Below are positions 1-8,748 of a stretch of 64,000 nt of DNA, one piece after another. The position numbers and the translations under genes were made by a program. Origin of the DNA: Sphingomonas astaxanthinifaciens DSM 22298 (GTDB taxonomy: Bacteria; Pseudomonadota; Alphaproteobacteria; Sphingomonadales; Sphingomonadaceae); assembly GCF_000711715.1 (NCBI RefSeq), contig NZ_JONN01000001.1, positions 434,001 to 498,000 of the forward strand, in the 5' to 3' direction. The number at the start of each line of letters is the position of its first letter. Positions within the stretch are counted from its first letter, which is position 1. The notes beneath the pieces were generated by a model. The model ran no database searches. It saw only the letters and a program-made list of their open reading frames with translations, and was not told where the DNA came from.

Positions 1-965
1 GTCTTGGTGTCGCGGCCGTCGATGCGGCGGCCTTCCTCGAGGATCGCGGTGCGGACGATGTCCGCCTCGATCACCTTGACGAGCTTGGCGGCGACGAGCT
101 GCTCCTGCGGCTCGGCCTCGGCGAAGGCTTCCTTGGCCTTGGCGCGGGCGGCGTTGAGGAGGTCCGAACGCTCGGCCTTGCCGGTAACCTTGTAGGCGGC
201 CGCGATGTCGGCGCCGATGAGGTCCTTGAGCTTGGCCTTGGTCGCGGCCTTGTCGTCGGCCTGCTTGAGTTCCCAGGGGTCCTTGGCGGCCTTTTCGGCG
301 AGGTCGCAGATCGCGTTGACGACCTTCTTGGCGGCTTCGTGCGCGAACACGACGGCGCCGAGCATGACCTCTTCCGACAGCTCCTTGGCTTCGGATTCGA
401 CCATCATCACTGCGCCGCCGGTGGCAGCGACGACCAGGTCGAGGTCGCCTTCCTTGATCTGCTCAGGGCTCGGGTTGAGGATATACTCACCGTCCTGGTA
501 GCCGACGCGGGCGGCGCCGATCGGGCCCATGAAGGGAACGCCCGAAAGGGTGAGGGCGGCCGAAGCGGCGCACATGGCGACGATGTCGGGCTCGTTCTCG
601 CCGTCGTAGGAGAGGACCTGCGCGATCACGAGGACTTCGTTGTAGAAGCCTTCCGGGAACAGCGGGCGGATCGGGCGATCGATGAGACGGCTGGTCAGCG
701 TCTCCTTTTCGGTCGCGCCGCGCTCACGCTTGAAGAAGCCGCCCGGGATGCGCCCGGCAGCGGAGAACTTCTCCTGATAGTGGACGGTCAGCGGGAAGAA
801 GTCCTGGCCGGGCTTCACGCTCTTGGCGGCGGTCACGGCGCAGAGCACCACGGTCTCGCCCATGGTGGCCAGCACGGCGCCATCGGCCTGGCGGGCGATG
901 CGCCCGGTCTCGAGCTTCAGCGTCTTGCCGCCGAGATCGACTTCTACGGTATTGATGTTGAACAT
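1..965 (-). CDS. pnp: Polyribonucleotide nucleotidyltransferase, N-terminal part (runs off left edge)
   Basis: PNPase is the phosphorolytic 3'-to-5' exoribonuclease of the RNA degradosome. Only its first 321 codons are in the window. The ATG at 965 follows an AAGGA box and the protein opens [14 protein letters not shown]. The first RNase PH domain fills about residues 10-145 ([29 protein letters not shown]), and the start of the helical linker is visible near residues 240-321. The second RNase PH, KH and S1 domains lie outside. It follows rpsO on the same strand, the usual proteobacterial order, and two hairpins separate the two genes. Confidence 0.97.
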   Translation of the reverse strand, partial: MFNINTVEVDLGGKTLKLETGRIARQADGAVLATMGETVVLCAVTAAKSVKPGQDFFPLTVHYQEKFSAAGRIPGGFFKRERGATEKETLTSRLIDRPIRPLFPEGFYNEVLVIAQVLSYDGENEPDIVAMCAASAALTLSGVPFMGPIGAARVGYQDGEYILNPSPEQIKEGDLDLVVAATGGAVMMVESEAKELSEEVMLGAVVFAHEAAKKVVNAICDLAEKAAKDPWELKQADDKAATKAKLKDLIGADIAAAYKVTGKAERSDLLNAARAKAKEAFAEAEPQEQLVAAKLVKVIEADIVRTAILEEGRRIDGRDTK

Positions 966-1009
966 GAATATTCCTTTGTCCCGCCGCCGGATGCGGTCGG
1001 GTGCAGCTT

Positions 1010-1029
1010 GGCAGACAGGCCGGTCTGCC
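1010..1029 (-). promoter_or_regulatory. Hairpin in the pnp leader
   Basis: A 7-base inverted repeat (GGCAGAC / GTCTGCC, 6-base loop) lies in the leader between rpsO and pnp. In other proteobacteria this leader holds an RNase III-processed hairpin used for PNPase autoregulation. The position fits, but the role here is inferred. Confidence 0.4.
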
Positions 1030-1089
1030 AGCGGGCGGGGCGTGTCATCCTGCCCCCGGACGCCCCGCCGGATGCGGGAGGCCCATAAG

Positions 1090-1116
1090 CGAAGGGCGCC
1101 GCTGGGGCGCCCTTCG
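1090..1116 (-). terminator. Hairpin directly after rpsO
   Basis: A perfect 11-base inverted repeat (CGAAGGGCGCC / GGCGCCCTTCG, 5-base loop) starts 8 bases after the rpsO stop. No U-run follows on the minus strand, so it is more likely a partial terminator or an mRNA 3'-end stabiliser between rpsO and pnp than a full intrinsic terminator. Confidence 0.55.
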
Positions 1117-1124
1117 AAAACTCG

Positions 1125-1394
1125 TTACTTGCGGAGGCCCAGGCGCCCAATCAGGTCGGTGTAGCGCTGCGCGTCTTCCTTCTTGAGGTAGGCGAGCAGG
1201 CTGCGACGCTTGTTGACCATCGTCAGCAGGCCGCGCCGGCTGTGATTGTCCTTGGCGTGGCTCTTGAAGTGATCGGTGAGGGTCTGGATCCGGCTGGTGA
1301 GGATCGCGACCTGGACCTCGGGCGAACCGGTGTCGTTCTCGTCGCGGCGATATTCCTTGATCAGCTCGGCCTTGCGCTCGGCAGTGATCGACAT
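1125..1394 (-). CDS. rpsO: 30S ribosomal protein S15
   Basis: S15 is an 89-residue primary 16S rRNA-binding protein of the small subunit platform. The protein opens [20 protein letters not shown] and contains the family block [15 protein letters not shown] at about residues 22-36 and [20 protein letters not shown] at about 51-70. Length is typical. The start ATG at 1394 has AGGAG upstream. A longer reading upstream in the same frame runs into truB and is a shadow. It lies 16 bases downstream of truB and upstream of pnp, so the three are probably cotranscribed. Confidence 0.98.
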   Translation of the reverse strand: MSITAERKAELIKEYRRDENDTGSPEVQVAILTSRIQTLTDHFKSHAKDNHSRRGLLTMVNKRRSLLAYLKKEDAQRYTDLIGRLGLRK

Positions 1395-1410
1395 CGTGTT
1401 ACTCCTATTC

Positions 1411-2307
1411 CTAAAGGTTGAACCCGCGCACGATGTCGGCCCCCTCGACCAAGGCGACGGGGGTCTGACCCTCGACGGCAAGGTGGAGCCCGCTCGTGGG
1501 CGGAACCCGCGAAAGCCGCTGTCCGAACCGGAGCAGGCGAGCTTCCTCGGGGGTGACGGGAAAGGCCGGGATGTCGTCCAGCCCTGCTTGCAATGGCAGA
1601 AGTGCCCCGTCGAGCGAGCCGCCCTTAGCGCAATCGTCCAGAAAGTCCAGCGATATCGCCTGTTCGAGCCCGAACGGCCCGGCTTTGATCCGCCGTAGCA
1701 TCGTCACGTGCCCGACGGTGCCGAGCGCCTGCGCGATGTCGCGGGCGAGAGAGCGAATGTAGGTGCCCTTGGAGACATTTGCCAGCAGCGTCGCCTCGGC
1801 CCCGCTCGCCGAAATCAGGCGAAGCTCGTGGATGGTGACGTCGCGCGAGGCCAGCGCCACTTCCTCGCCGCTTCGGGCAAGATCATAGGCGCGGCGGCCG
1901 TCGACCTTGAGCGCCGAATAGGCCGGCGGGACCTGGGCGATCGGCCCGGTGAATCGCGGCAGCACCGCCTCGACCTCGCTCGCGGTCGGGACATGGTCGC
2001 TGGTCGCGACCACCGTGCCCTCGAGGTCGAGCGTATCGGTCTCGGTCCCGAACGCGACCGTGAAGACATAGGTCTTGGTGGCGTCGAGCATCCGTCCGGC
2101 GAGCTTGGTCGCCTCGCCGAGCGCGATCGGAAGCACCCCGCTCGCCAGCGGATCGAGCGTGCCGCCGTGGCCGACCTTGGTCTTCGCCTCCCCTGCGGTC
2201 CGCAACGCGCGCTTGACCGCGCTGACCGCCTGGGTCGAGCCGAGGCCGACGGGCTTGTCGAGGACGATCCAGCCGGAACGGTGGACGCGGGGCGGTGGGG
2301 TAGCCAT
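1411..2307 (-). CDS. truB: tRNA pseudouridine(55) synthase
   Basis: TruB makes the universal pseudouridine 55 in the T-loop of tRNA. The 298-residue protein has the N-terminal strand [17 protein letters not shown] (12-28) and the catalytic motif [14 protein letters not shown], with the nucleophile Asp at residue 52. RAYDLAR lies further in, and the C-terminal PUA-like part ends at 298. It is the first gene of truB-rpsO-pnp. Its ATG at 2307 directly abuts the ATG of the divergent gene at 2308 (CATATG), so no non-coding spacer exists between them. Confidence 0.97.
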   Translation of the reverse strand: MATPPPRVHRSGWIVLDKPVGLGSTQAVSAVKRALRTAGEAKTKVGHGGTLDPLASGVLPIALGEATKLAGRMLDATKTYVFTVAFGTETDTLDLEGTVVATSDHVPTASEVEAVLPRFTGPIAQVPPAYSALKVDGRRAYDLARSGEEVALASRDVTIHELRLISASGAEATLLANVSKGTYIRSLARDIAQALGTVGHVTMLRRIKAGPFGLEQAISLDFLDDCAKGGSLDGALLPLQAGLDDIPAFPVTPEEARLLRFGQRLSRVPPTSGLHLAVEGQTPVALVEGADIVRGFNL

Positions 2308-3309
2308 ATGACGGGCCTAGCGCGGGCGGAGCCGGAAACAAGAGAAGTGCTGAAGCGGGCGATCACCCATCCCCTCGTGCGCCGCCTGACGGTGCGCGAA
2401 TATCTGCCGCTCGCGGCCTGGCTGTCGACCTGGGCGCTGCTCGGTCTCGCCTTCGGCCATGCCGACGCGGTCCGGCTGTTCGCCGCCAACACCTTCGTCC
2501 AGGCGATCCGCAACCTGTGCGGGCTCGAGATGACCGCGACCCTGGCGAAGCGGATCGGGACGCCGGCCTTCGCGCGATCGCGCAGCCGGGCGCTGCGCTA
2601 CGACCTGCTCGTGCTCCTCGCGACCCTCGCCGTGGTCGCGCTCCTTTCGACCATCCTGTGGCAGCGCGAGATGGCGGTCCCGGCGGCGATGATCGCGATC
2701 GTCGCCCTGGGCGTCCCCGCGCGCAATCCCGGCGGGGTGCTGGTCGTCCGCCGCGACCGTGAGGTGCCATGGCGGCTCGGCTCGTCGGCCGCCTCCGTGG
2801 TCGGCGCCGCGCTCGTCTGGAAGCTCGGCGGCGAATGGTGGCAGGGGGCGCTCGTGATCGCCGCGCGCGAGTGGGTCGGCCTTCTTGCGACCCTGCTGTT
2901 CGCCAAGCCCCGCGCCGAGGCGGTCGAACCGCTGTCGACCCCATTGGAATTCGCCGAGCTCGCCGGCCGGACCGAGGCCGCCGCGCGCAAGCGGCTGACC
3001 TACCGCATGGCGAAATCGGTGCTGGGCGGGCTGCTCGGGCCGCTGGGCACGGTGATCGCCCGGACCGGGCGCGGCGCGCGGCTCGATGCCCGGATCAGCA
3101 ACCTCATTCCGCGCCACCGCGGCGGCATGGCGCTGCTGACGTTGATCAGCGGCGGCACGATGCTGTTCTTCCTCGTCGTCGCGCGCGAGCCCTCGACGCT
3201 GGTGCTCGCGGCCGCCGCGGCGCGGATCGCCGCCTCGGGCGGCGCCGCGCTCCTGTGGTGGAACTACGGGGCCGACCTCGTCGACGACGAGGACGACGAC
3301 GACGACTGA
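2308..3309 (+). CDS. Polytopic membrane protein with acidic tail, unknown function
   Basis: I do not recognise a family. From the ATG at 2308 the protein is 333 residues. Hydrophobic stretches suitable as membrane helices occur near residues 31-50 ([18 protein letters not shown]), 95-117, 122-138, 152-195, 272-290 and 294-318. The C-terminus is a run of acidic residues ending DDEDDDDD. The frame stays open upstream through the antisense of truB, so the start is uncertain; a GTG at 2347 is a possible alternative. The 3' end overlaps convergent tdk by 46 bases. Confidence 0.6.
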   Translation: MTGLARAEPETREVLKRAITHPLVRRLTVREYLPLAAWLSTWALLGLAFGHADAVRLFAANTFVQAIRNLCGLEMTATLAKRIGTPAFARSRSRALRYDLLVLLATLAVVALLSTILWQREMAVPAAMIAIVALGVPARNPGGVLVVRRDREVPWRLGSSAASVVGAALVWKLGGEWWQGALVIAAREWVGLLATLLFAKPRAEAVEPLSTPLEFAELAGRTEAAARKRLTYRMAKSVLGGLLGPLGTVIARTGRGARLDARISNLIPRHRGGMALLTLISGGTMLFFLVVAREPSTLVLAAAAARIAASGGAALLWWNYGADLVDDEDDDDD

Positions 3310-3896
3310 GCCTCTTCGGCGGCGCGCAGCCGGGCGAAGAAATGGCGGCGGCACATGGCGACGTAGCGGTCGTTGCCGCCGATCTCGGTCTGGCGTCCTT
3401 CCGCCACCGCGCGGCCCTCGGCATCGACCCGCAGGTTCATCGTCGCCTTGCGCCCGCATTCGCACACGGCTTTCAGCTCGACCAGCGCGTCGGCGAGCGC
3501 GAGCAGCGCCGCGCTGCCGGGGAAGAGCCGGCCCTGGAAGTCGGTCCTGAGGCCATAGCAGAGCACCGGCAGGTCCAGTTCGTCCGCCAGACGGCACAAT
3601 TGCAGCACTTGCGCCTCGGTCAGGAACTGAGCCTCGTCGACCAGTACGCAGTGAAGCGGCCGGCGCGTCTGCTCGGCCCCGGCTTCGGCGAAGAGGTCGG
3701 TTGCCGCGTCGAAGGCATGAGCGTCGGCACCGATGTCGAGCCGAGACGCGATCCGCCCCGCGCCCGCCCGGTCGTCGAGCGCGGCGGTCCACAGCATCGT
3801 CTCCATGCCGCGCTCGCGATAGTTGAAATCGGCCTGGAGCAGGGTCGTCGACTTCCCCGCATTCATCGCCGCATAATAGAAATAGAGCTTGGCCAT
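3264..3896 (-). CDS. tdk: Thymidine kinase (type II family)
   Basis: It phosphorylates thymidine to dTMP for nucleotide salvage. The 210-residue protein has a P-loop [10 protein letters not shown] (11-20), the Walker B-like [10 protein letters not shown] near residue 83, the lasso-region [10 protein letters not shown] near the C-terminus, and zinc-type cysteines CECGRK. These are all features of the small TK1-like family. The tail [13 protein letters not shown] is not part of the family fold: it is the reverse reading of a GAC-rich simple repeat that also encodes the acidic tail of the convergent gene, so it is likely a recent read-through extension. Confidence 0.95.
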   Translation of the reverse strand: MAKLYFYYAAMNAGKSTTLLQADFNYRERGMETMLWTAALDDRAGAGRIASRLDIGADAHAFDAATDLFAEAGAEQTRRPLHCVLVDEAQFLTEAQVLQLCRLADELDLPVLCYGLRTDFQGRLFPGSAALLALADALVELKAVCECGRKATMNLRVDAEGRAVAEGRQTEIGGNDRYVAMCRRHFFARLRAAEEAQSSSSSSSSTRSAP

Positions 3897-3923
3897 GGAG
3901 TGTGTCTTAGCGGGTATCGTCGT

Positions 3924-3990
3924 TCCGGCGAAGGCCGGGACCCCAGGAGGCCAGCGCCGTGTTGCCAGAGGTCCCGGCCTTTGCCGGGAC
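3924..3990. repeat. REP-type inverted repeat pair
   Basis: Two GC-rich palindromic units face each other: CCGGCGAAGGCCGGGACC at about 3925-3942 and GTCCCGGCCTTTGCCGGGAC at 3971-3990. They resemble the abundant alphaproteobacterial REP units and sit between the tdk start and the next small gene. Confidence 0.7.
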
Positions 3991-4000
3991 GGCGGTCGAT

Positions 4001-4147
4001 CTATTTCTTCGCGGCAGCCTTGCCACCCTTCTTGCCGAGCTCGGCCTGCGCCGCGGAGGACTTGCGGGGGTTCTTCTTGCCCTCATGGGCGGCCTTGGCA
4101 TTGGCCTTTTGTGCGGTGGCGCTGCCGTGGCCCTTCTTCTCGGTCAT
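4001..4147 (-). CDS. Small Lys/Ala-rich basic protein (48 aa)
   Basis: This short reading frame starts at ATG 4147, preceded by a good AGGAG/GAGGA ribosome-binding site 8-12 bases upstream, and ends in TAG at 4001. The protein opens [20 protein letters not shown] and ends [10 protein letters not shown]; it is almost wholly Lys, Ala and Gly with no hydrophobic core, so it is probably disordered and may bind nucleic acid. I recognise no family. The ribosome-binding site and strongly biased composition support it as a real gene. Confidence 0.6.
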   Translation of the reverse strand: MTEKKGHGSATAQKANAKAAHEGKKNPRKSSAAQAELGKKGGKAAAKK

Positions 4148-4212
4148 GCGAAATTCCTCTCCTGTCGGAAGAGGAAACGCGGCACGGCCAATCGCGTCCT
4201 ACCGCCTTTGGG

Positions 4213-4806
4213 TCAGTGCGACTTGCCCGGCTCGTTGCTGAGGTCGAGCCCGCCGCGGCGGCGGAGTGCGGTGTCGCTCGGCCACTCGCCGTGGAGGATG
4301 GTGAACAGCACCGTGTCGCGGACGTGGCCGGTCCAGGTGACCCGCTCGGCAGGAATGATCGCCTCGCAGGTCGCGCCGAGCTTGGCCATCGCGGCCTGGC
4401 TGCGGCCGTTGCGGCGGTCGACCCGGAACTCGATCCGGCGATAGCCCTCGTCGAACGCCCGCCGAAGCATCATGTCCTTGACCCGGCGGTTGAAGCCGGT
4501 GCCGCGGAAGCGCGGGCGATAATAGGTCCCACCGATCTCGAGCACGCCGCGCTCGGGCTCGATCGCGAGGAAGGCCGACATCCCCGCCAGCTCCTCGCCT
4601 TCGAACAGGACGAAGGTGATCATGTCGGGCCGCGCCAGCCAGCTATCGAGGCTTTGGTCGAAATGCTCGGGGTCGAAGCTCACCGAATAGATCGACCAGA
4701 CCTCGGTTTCCTCGGCACAGGCGGCGCGGAGTGCCTCGCGATATTCCTCGCGAAAGGGGAGGGCGCTGCAGCCGTCGCCCTGCATCGGCGCGCCGAGCCC
4801 GCTCAC
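4213..4806 (-). CDS. GNAT family N-acetyltransferase
   Basis: The 197-residue protein has the GNAT core: strand [20 protein letters not shown] followed by the acetyl-CoA loop [17 protein letters not shown] (about 97-113), then [21 protein letters not shown] (about 123-143), typical of RimJ/RimL-like enzymes that acetylate protein N-termini or small amines. The substrate cannot be told. The start at 4806 overlaps the rbfA stop by four bases (ATGA), so the gene is translationally coupled to the infB operon. Confidence 0.85.
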   Translation of the reverse strand: MSGLGAPMQGDGCSALPFREEYREALRAACAEETEVWSIYSVSFDPEHFDQSLDSWLARPDMITFVLFEGEELAGMSAFLAIEPERGVLEIGGTYYRPRFRGTGFNRRVKDMMLRRAFDEGYRRIEFRVDRRNGRSQAAMAKLGATCEAIIPAERVTWTGHVRDTVLFTILHGEWPSDTALRRRGGLDLSNEPGKSH

Positions 4807-5198
4807 TCCTCGTCGAGGTCCTGCCGGACATGGGGGCTGCGCAGGATCGAATCGATCTTGCCGCCCTCGTCGAAGCTCTCGTCCGCCAGGAATTTGAGCT
4901 TCGCCGCATATTTGGTGTTCACCCGCCGCGCGACCTCGCTCTGGAGGAAGGCGGTGTTGGTGCGCAGCGCCTTCAGCACCACATCCTCGTCCTGGCCGAG
5001 CAACGGCTTCACGAACACCGTCGCATGGCGCAGGTCGGGGCTCATGCGGACCTCGGTCACGCTGACGAGATGGCTCTGGAGCGTCTCGTCATGGACGTCG
5101 CCGCGCGCGAGCACCTCGCTCAGCACGTGGCGCACCTGCTCGCCGACCCGCAGCAGGCGGACCGAGCGGCCTTCGGTTGTCTCAGCTTTTCGTGCCAT
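4803..5198 (-). CDS. rbfA: 30S ribosome-binding factor A
   Basis: RbfA is a cold-shock and late 16S maturation factor. I chose the ATG at 5198 ([20 protein letters not shown]), giving 131 residues, the usual length; 23 further residues upstream in frame are not family-like. The KH-type core is clear: [20 protein letters not shown] at about 42-61 and [15 protein letters not shown] at about 95-109, then the SILRSP C-terminus. It lies downstream of infB as in most bacteria and overlaps the acetyltransferase start. Confidence 0.95.
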   Translation of the reverse strand: MARKAETTEGRSVRLLRVGEQVRHVLSEVLARGDVHDETLQSHLVSVTEVRMSPDLRHATVFVKPLLGQDEDVVLKALRTNTAFLQSEVARRVNTKYAAKLKFLADESFDEGGKIDSILRSPHVRQDLDEE

Positions 5199-5322
5199 CA
5201 CCAGATCCAGACCAGGGCGAAGCAGGACAAGGAGGCCCAGGCGAGGCAACCAACCCCTTCCAGGCATCCGTCGAGCAAGCAGCCCTTGGCGTGCCGCTCG
5301 ACGTTATCCTCGTCCTCGTCAC

Positions 5323-7971
5323 TCAGAGCGTGCGCGCCCGCTCTTCGACCTCGAACACTTCAAGGTTGTCGCCAGCCTTGATGTCGTTCGTGTCGGCCAG
5401 CAGCACGCCGCACTCGAGGCCGGCGATGACCTGCGCCACGTCGTCCTTGAAGCGCCGCAGCGAGCTGATCGTCGTCTTGGAGACGATGACGTCCTCGCGG
5501 GTGAGGCGCGCATGGAGCCCCTTGCGGATGACGCCCTCGAGCACGAGCAGGCCGGCGGCCTTGTCGCGCTTGCCGGCCGGGAAGACTTCCTGGACGCGGG
5601 CGCGGCCGACGACGGTCTCGATGATCTCGGGACCGAGGTTGCCGGCCATGGCTTCCTTGGCCCAGTCGGTGAGATGATAGATGACGTCGTAGTAGCGCAG
5701 CTCGGTCTTGTTCCGCGCCGCGACCTCGCGCGCCTTGGCGTTCGGACGGACGTTGAAGCCGATGATCGGCGCGCCCGTGGCGCTCGCCAGGGTGACGTCG
5801 CTCTCGGTGATCGCACCCACGCCCGAGGACAGGATGCGGACCTTGATCTCGTCGGTCGAGATGCGGTTCAGCGCATTGACGATCGCCTCGGCCGAACCCT
5901 GCACGTCGGCCTTGATCACCAGCGGGAACTCGATGGTGGTCGAGGCCTTGTTGGCGAACATGTTCTCGAGGCTCATCGGCGCGGCGGTGGTCCGCTTGCG
6001 GTCGAGCACGCCCTGGCGATAGGCCGCGACTTCGCGGGCCCGCGCCTCGTTCTCGACCACGGTGAGCTGGTCGCCCGCGCTCGGCACCGAGCCGAGGCCG
6101 AGGACCTCGACCGGCATCGACGGGCCGGCCTGCTTCACCTGGCGGCCATGGTCGTCGATCATCGCGCGGACCTTGCCGCTCGCGGCGCCGACCACGAACA
6201 CGTCGCCGACCTTGAGCGTGCCGCGCTGGACGAGCACGGTCGCGAGCGGACCGCGGCCCTTGTCGAGCTTGGCCTCGATCACCGTGCCTTCGGCGGCGCG
6301 GTCCGGATTGGCCTTGAGCTCGAGGATTTCCGCCTGGAGCGCGATCGCGTCGAGGAGCCCGTCGAGGTTGGTGCCCTTGAGCGCCGAGACCTCCACGTCC
6401 TGGACGTCGCCGCCCAGCTGCTCGACCACGATCTCGTGCTGCAGCAGTTCCTCGCGGACGCGCTGCGGCTTGGCTTCGGGCTTGTCGATCTTGTTGATCG
6501 CCACGATCATCGGCACGCCGGCGGCCTTGGTGTGGTTGATCGCCTCGACCGTCTGCGGACGCAGGCCGTCGTCGGCCGCAACCACCAGCACAACGATGTC
6601 GGTGACGTTGGCACCGCGGGCGCGCATCTCCGAGAAGGCTTCGTGGCCCGGGGTGTCGAGGAAGGTCAGCTCGCTGCCGTCCGCGACCTTCACCTGATAG
6701 GCGCCGATGTGCTGGGTGATGCCGCCGGCTTCGCCCGACGCGACCTTGGCGCCGCGGATGGCGTCGAGGAGCGAGGTCTTGCCGTGGTCGACGTGGCCCA
6801 TGATGGTCACCACCGGCGGACGCGGCTGGAGCGTCTCGGGGGCATCGACGTCGGTCGCGGTGTCGATGTCGACATCGCTGTCGCTGACACGCTTGATGTT
6901 GTGCCCGAACTCGGTGACCAGCAGCTCGGCCGTGTCCTGGTCGATCGACTGGTTGACGGTGACGGGCGTGCCCATCTTGAACAGCGCCTTCACCAGGTCC
7001 GCGGCCTTTTCGGCCATGCGGTTGGCGAGCTCGCCGACGGTGATGCTCTCGGGCACCACGACGTCACGGACCTGCTTCTCGCGCGGACCCGACTGGGCGT
7101 AGGCGCGCTTTTCCTTCTCGCGGGCACGACGCAGCGCGGCGAGGCTGCGGGCGCGATCGTCGTCGCCCGACAGCGCGCGGCTGACGGTCAGCTTGCCCGA
7201 GTGACGGCGGTCGTCGCCACGCTGGCCCGGACGGGCCGGACGCGCGGGCTCGGGCCGGCGCGGGCTCGACGGCGCACCGCCCGAGGGAGCGGAGGCGGTC
7301 GGCGCGGCGGCGGCGGGTGCCGGACGAGGTTGGGGCGGCGGGGGCCGGCGGACCGGCTGGAACATCTGGCCCGGACGACCGGCGACGGTGCGCGGGGCAG
7401 GGGCCTCGGGAGCCGGCGCGGGGGCCTGCGCCTCGGCTTCGGCCTTGGCGGCGGCGGCATCGGCTTCCTCGGCCGCGCGCGCCTCGTCGGCGATCCGGCG
7501 CTTGGCGTCTTCCTCGGCCTGCCGCGCGGCCTCTTCCTCGGCCTTGCGATTGTCCTCGGCGCGCTTCTTCTCGTCCTCGGTCGCGTTGAGCTTGGCCTGC
7601 TCCTCGCGGCGGCGGGCGTCCTCGAGCGCGGCCATGCGCGCTTCCTCGGCCTCGCGCAGCAGGCGGGCCTGCATCTCCTTGCGCGCGGCGATGTCGTCGG
7701 CGCTCGAGCGCTTCGGCGCCGCCGGGGCCGGGGCGGGCGCGGGGGCACGCGCCGGAGCCGGGGCGGGCGCCGGGGCCTGCGCCTCGGGTTCGGGCGCAGC
7801 CGCGGGGGCCTCGCCCGGACGGCCAAGGATGCGGCGCTTCTTGACCTCGACCACGACCGTGTTCGAGCGGCCATGGCTGAAGCTCTGCTTGACCTTGCCG
7901 GTCTCGACCGTGCGCTTGATGCCCAGCGGCGGCCGGGTACCCAGCTTCGGCTTGTCGGTCTGGTCGCTCAT
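5323..7971 (-). CDS. infB: Translation initiation factor IF-2
   Basis: IF-2 is the GTPase that places fMet-tRNA on the 30S subunit and promotes subunit joining. The protein is 882 residues. The first third is a charged, Ala/Pro-rich segment typical of the variable N-domain. The IF2-N element ([19 protein letters not shown]) precedes the G domain, with G1 [12 protein letters not shown] near residue 390, G3 DTPGHEAFS near 438 and G4 NKIDKP near 494. The C-terminal C1/C2 domains end at ERARTL. AAGGA precedes the ATG at 7971. It follows nusA-ylxR in the classic operon. Confidence 0.98.
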   Translation of the reverse strand: MSDQTDKPKLGTRPPLGIKRTVETGKVKQSFSHGRSNTVVVEVKKRRILGRPGEAPAAAPEPEAQAPAPAPAPARAPAPAPAPAAPKRSSADDIAARKEMQARLLREAEEARMAALEDARRREEQAKLNATEDEKKRAEDNRKAEEEAARQAEEDAKRRIADEARAAEEADAAAAKAEAEAQAPAPAPEAPAPRTVAGRPGQMFQPVRRPPPPQPRPAPAAAAPTASAPSGGAPSSPRRPEPARPARPGQRGDDRRHSGKLTVSRALSGDDDRARSLAALRRAREKEKRAYAQSGPREKQVRDVVVPESITVGELANRMAEKAADLVKALFKMGTPVTVNQSIDQDTAELLVTEFGHNIKRVSDSDVDIDTATDVDAPETLQPRPPVVTIMGHVDHGKTSLLDAIRGAKVASGEAGGITQHIGAYQVKVADGSELTFLDTPGHEAFSEMRARGANVTDIVVLVVAADDGLRPQTVEAINHTKAAGVPMIVAINKIDKPEAKPQRVREELLQHEIVVEQLGGDVQDVEVSALKGTNLDGLLDAIALQAEILELKANPDRAAEGTVIEAKLDKGRGPLATVLVQRGTLKVGDVFVVGAASGKVRAMIDDHGRQVKQAGPSMPVEVLGLGSVPSAGDQLTVVENEARAREVAAYRQGVLDRKRTTAAPMSLENMFANKASTTIEFPLVIKADVQGSAEAIVNALNRISTDEIKVRILSSGVGAITESDVTLASATGAPIIGFNVRPNAKAREVAARNKTELRYYDVIYHLTDWAKEAMAGNLGPEIIETVVGRARVQEVFPAGKRDKAAGLLVLEGVIRKGLHARLTREDVIVSKTTISSLRRFKDDVAQVIAGLECGVLLADTNDIKAGDNLEVFEVEERARTL

Positions 7972-7983
7972 AAATTCCTTTGT

Positions 7984-8748
7984 CTACTCGTCGTCGGCGG
8001 TGCGTTGACCGGCGGCATCGTCGCCGCGGCCTAGCAAGCCAGGTCCTACAATGAAAGCGCGCCAGCGATTGAGCGCGTGGGTCACGCGGCTGGCAGCTCC
8101 CGGGTCCGTCAGTGCGGCATGTACCACATTTTCGCGCCCCAGCGCCATGCTCAAGATGGTGCGCGAGGCGGGGATTTCCAAGCCGTGCCGGTGGCCGAGC
8201 TCTTCCGAGCCGCCCACGCGCCAGGCCTGGTCGAGCTTGCGGCGGCCGTCGGCGCCGGCGTCGGCGGCATGGAGCAGCAGGTGAACCTTGCCCATTCGCG
8301 CGGCCTGTTCGACCCGGTCGGCGCCGTTGATCAGCGTGCCCGAACGCGCCTCCATCCCCAGCCGGTCGAGCGCGGCGCGAGACAGCGCCTGCTCGATCTT
8401 CTCGGGCAGATCGGCCGGAACCTCCGCCGCCTGGCCCTTGAACGCGCGGGCGAGCGCACCCTTCAATTTGCCCTTGGCCATCGCGGTCTCGAGCTCGGCG
8501 CGGCCGACCCCGATCCAGGCGCCCCGGCCCGGCGCCTTGGCGCGCACGTCGGGATGGACCTGCCCGTCGGGTCCGAGGACCAGCCGGATCAGCTCGTCGC
8601 GCGGGGCGGTGCGCCGGGTGAGTATGCAGCTGCGCTGAGGGCCCGTCTCCTGCGCAAGCAGGAGCCCGGTGCCTTCATCCGCCGAACACTGGGCCCCCGC
8701 CTGCGCGGGGGAACAGTCTAGATCGCCGTCATTGCGAGGATTCCGCAT
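7984..8748 (-). CDS. ylxR: YlxR (DUF448) RNA-binding protein with L7Ae-like C-terminal domain
   Basis: The 254-residue protein sits between nusA and infB. The DUF448 fold starts at RSCILTRRTAPRDELIRLV (about 40-58) and continues through RGAWIGVGRAELETA; the second half (SGTLINGADRVEQAARMGKV onward) resembles the L7Ae/L30e domain fused to YlxR in alphaproteobacteria. The first ~38 residues (with SPAQAGAQ and GLLLAQETG) are a translation of a REP palindrome pair, not of an ancestral domain. The ATG at 8748 overlaps the end of nusA by 20 bases; I see no in-frame ATG, GTG or TTG between it and the YlxR domain. Confidence 0.88.
   Translation of the reverse strand: MRNPRNDGDLDCSPAQAGAQCSADEGTGLLLAQETGPQRSCILTRRTAPRDELIRLVLGPDGQVHPDVRAKAPGRGAWIGVGRAELETAMAKGKLKGALARAFKGQAAEVPADLPEKIEQALSRAALDRLGMEARSGTLINGADRVEQAARMGKVHLLLHAADAGADGRRKLDQAWRVGGSEELGHRHGLEIPASRTILSMALGRENVVHAALTDPGAASRVTHALNRWRAFIVGPGLLGRGDDAAGQRTADDE
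8647..8713. repeat. REP palindrome pair inside the 5' end of ylxR
   Basis: Two palindromes, CTCCTGCGCAAGCAGGAG at 8647-8664 and CCCCCGCCTGCGCGGGGG around 8694-8711, lie within the ylxR reading frame. They translate as GLLLAQETG and SPAQAGAQ, a signature seen where REP units enter sphingomonad coding sequences. Confidence 0.75.

Noticed and set aside
1708-2307. Upstream extension of the plus-strand membrane gene across truB
   Set aside because: It is the antisense of truB with no membrane or domain pattern; the convincing protein begins at or after 2308.
5199-5322. Possible 40-residue membrane peptide between infB and rbfA (ending [10 protein letters not shown])
   Set aside because: No ATG, GTG or TTG start in frame with a ribosome-binding site; left out.
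3889-8034. A 1381-codon plus-strand open frame
   Set aside because: It is antisense to rbfA and infB; its Arg/Asp/Gly/Leu-rich composition is the usual shadow of a GC-rich gene, while infB on the other strand has every family motif.
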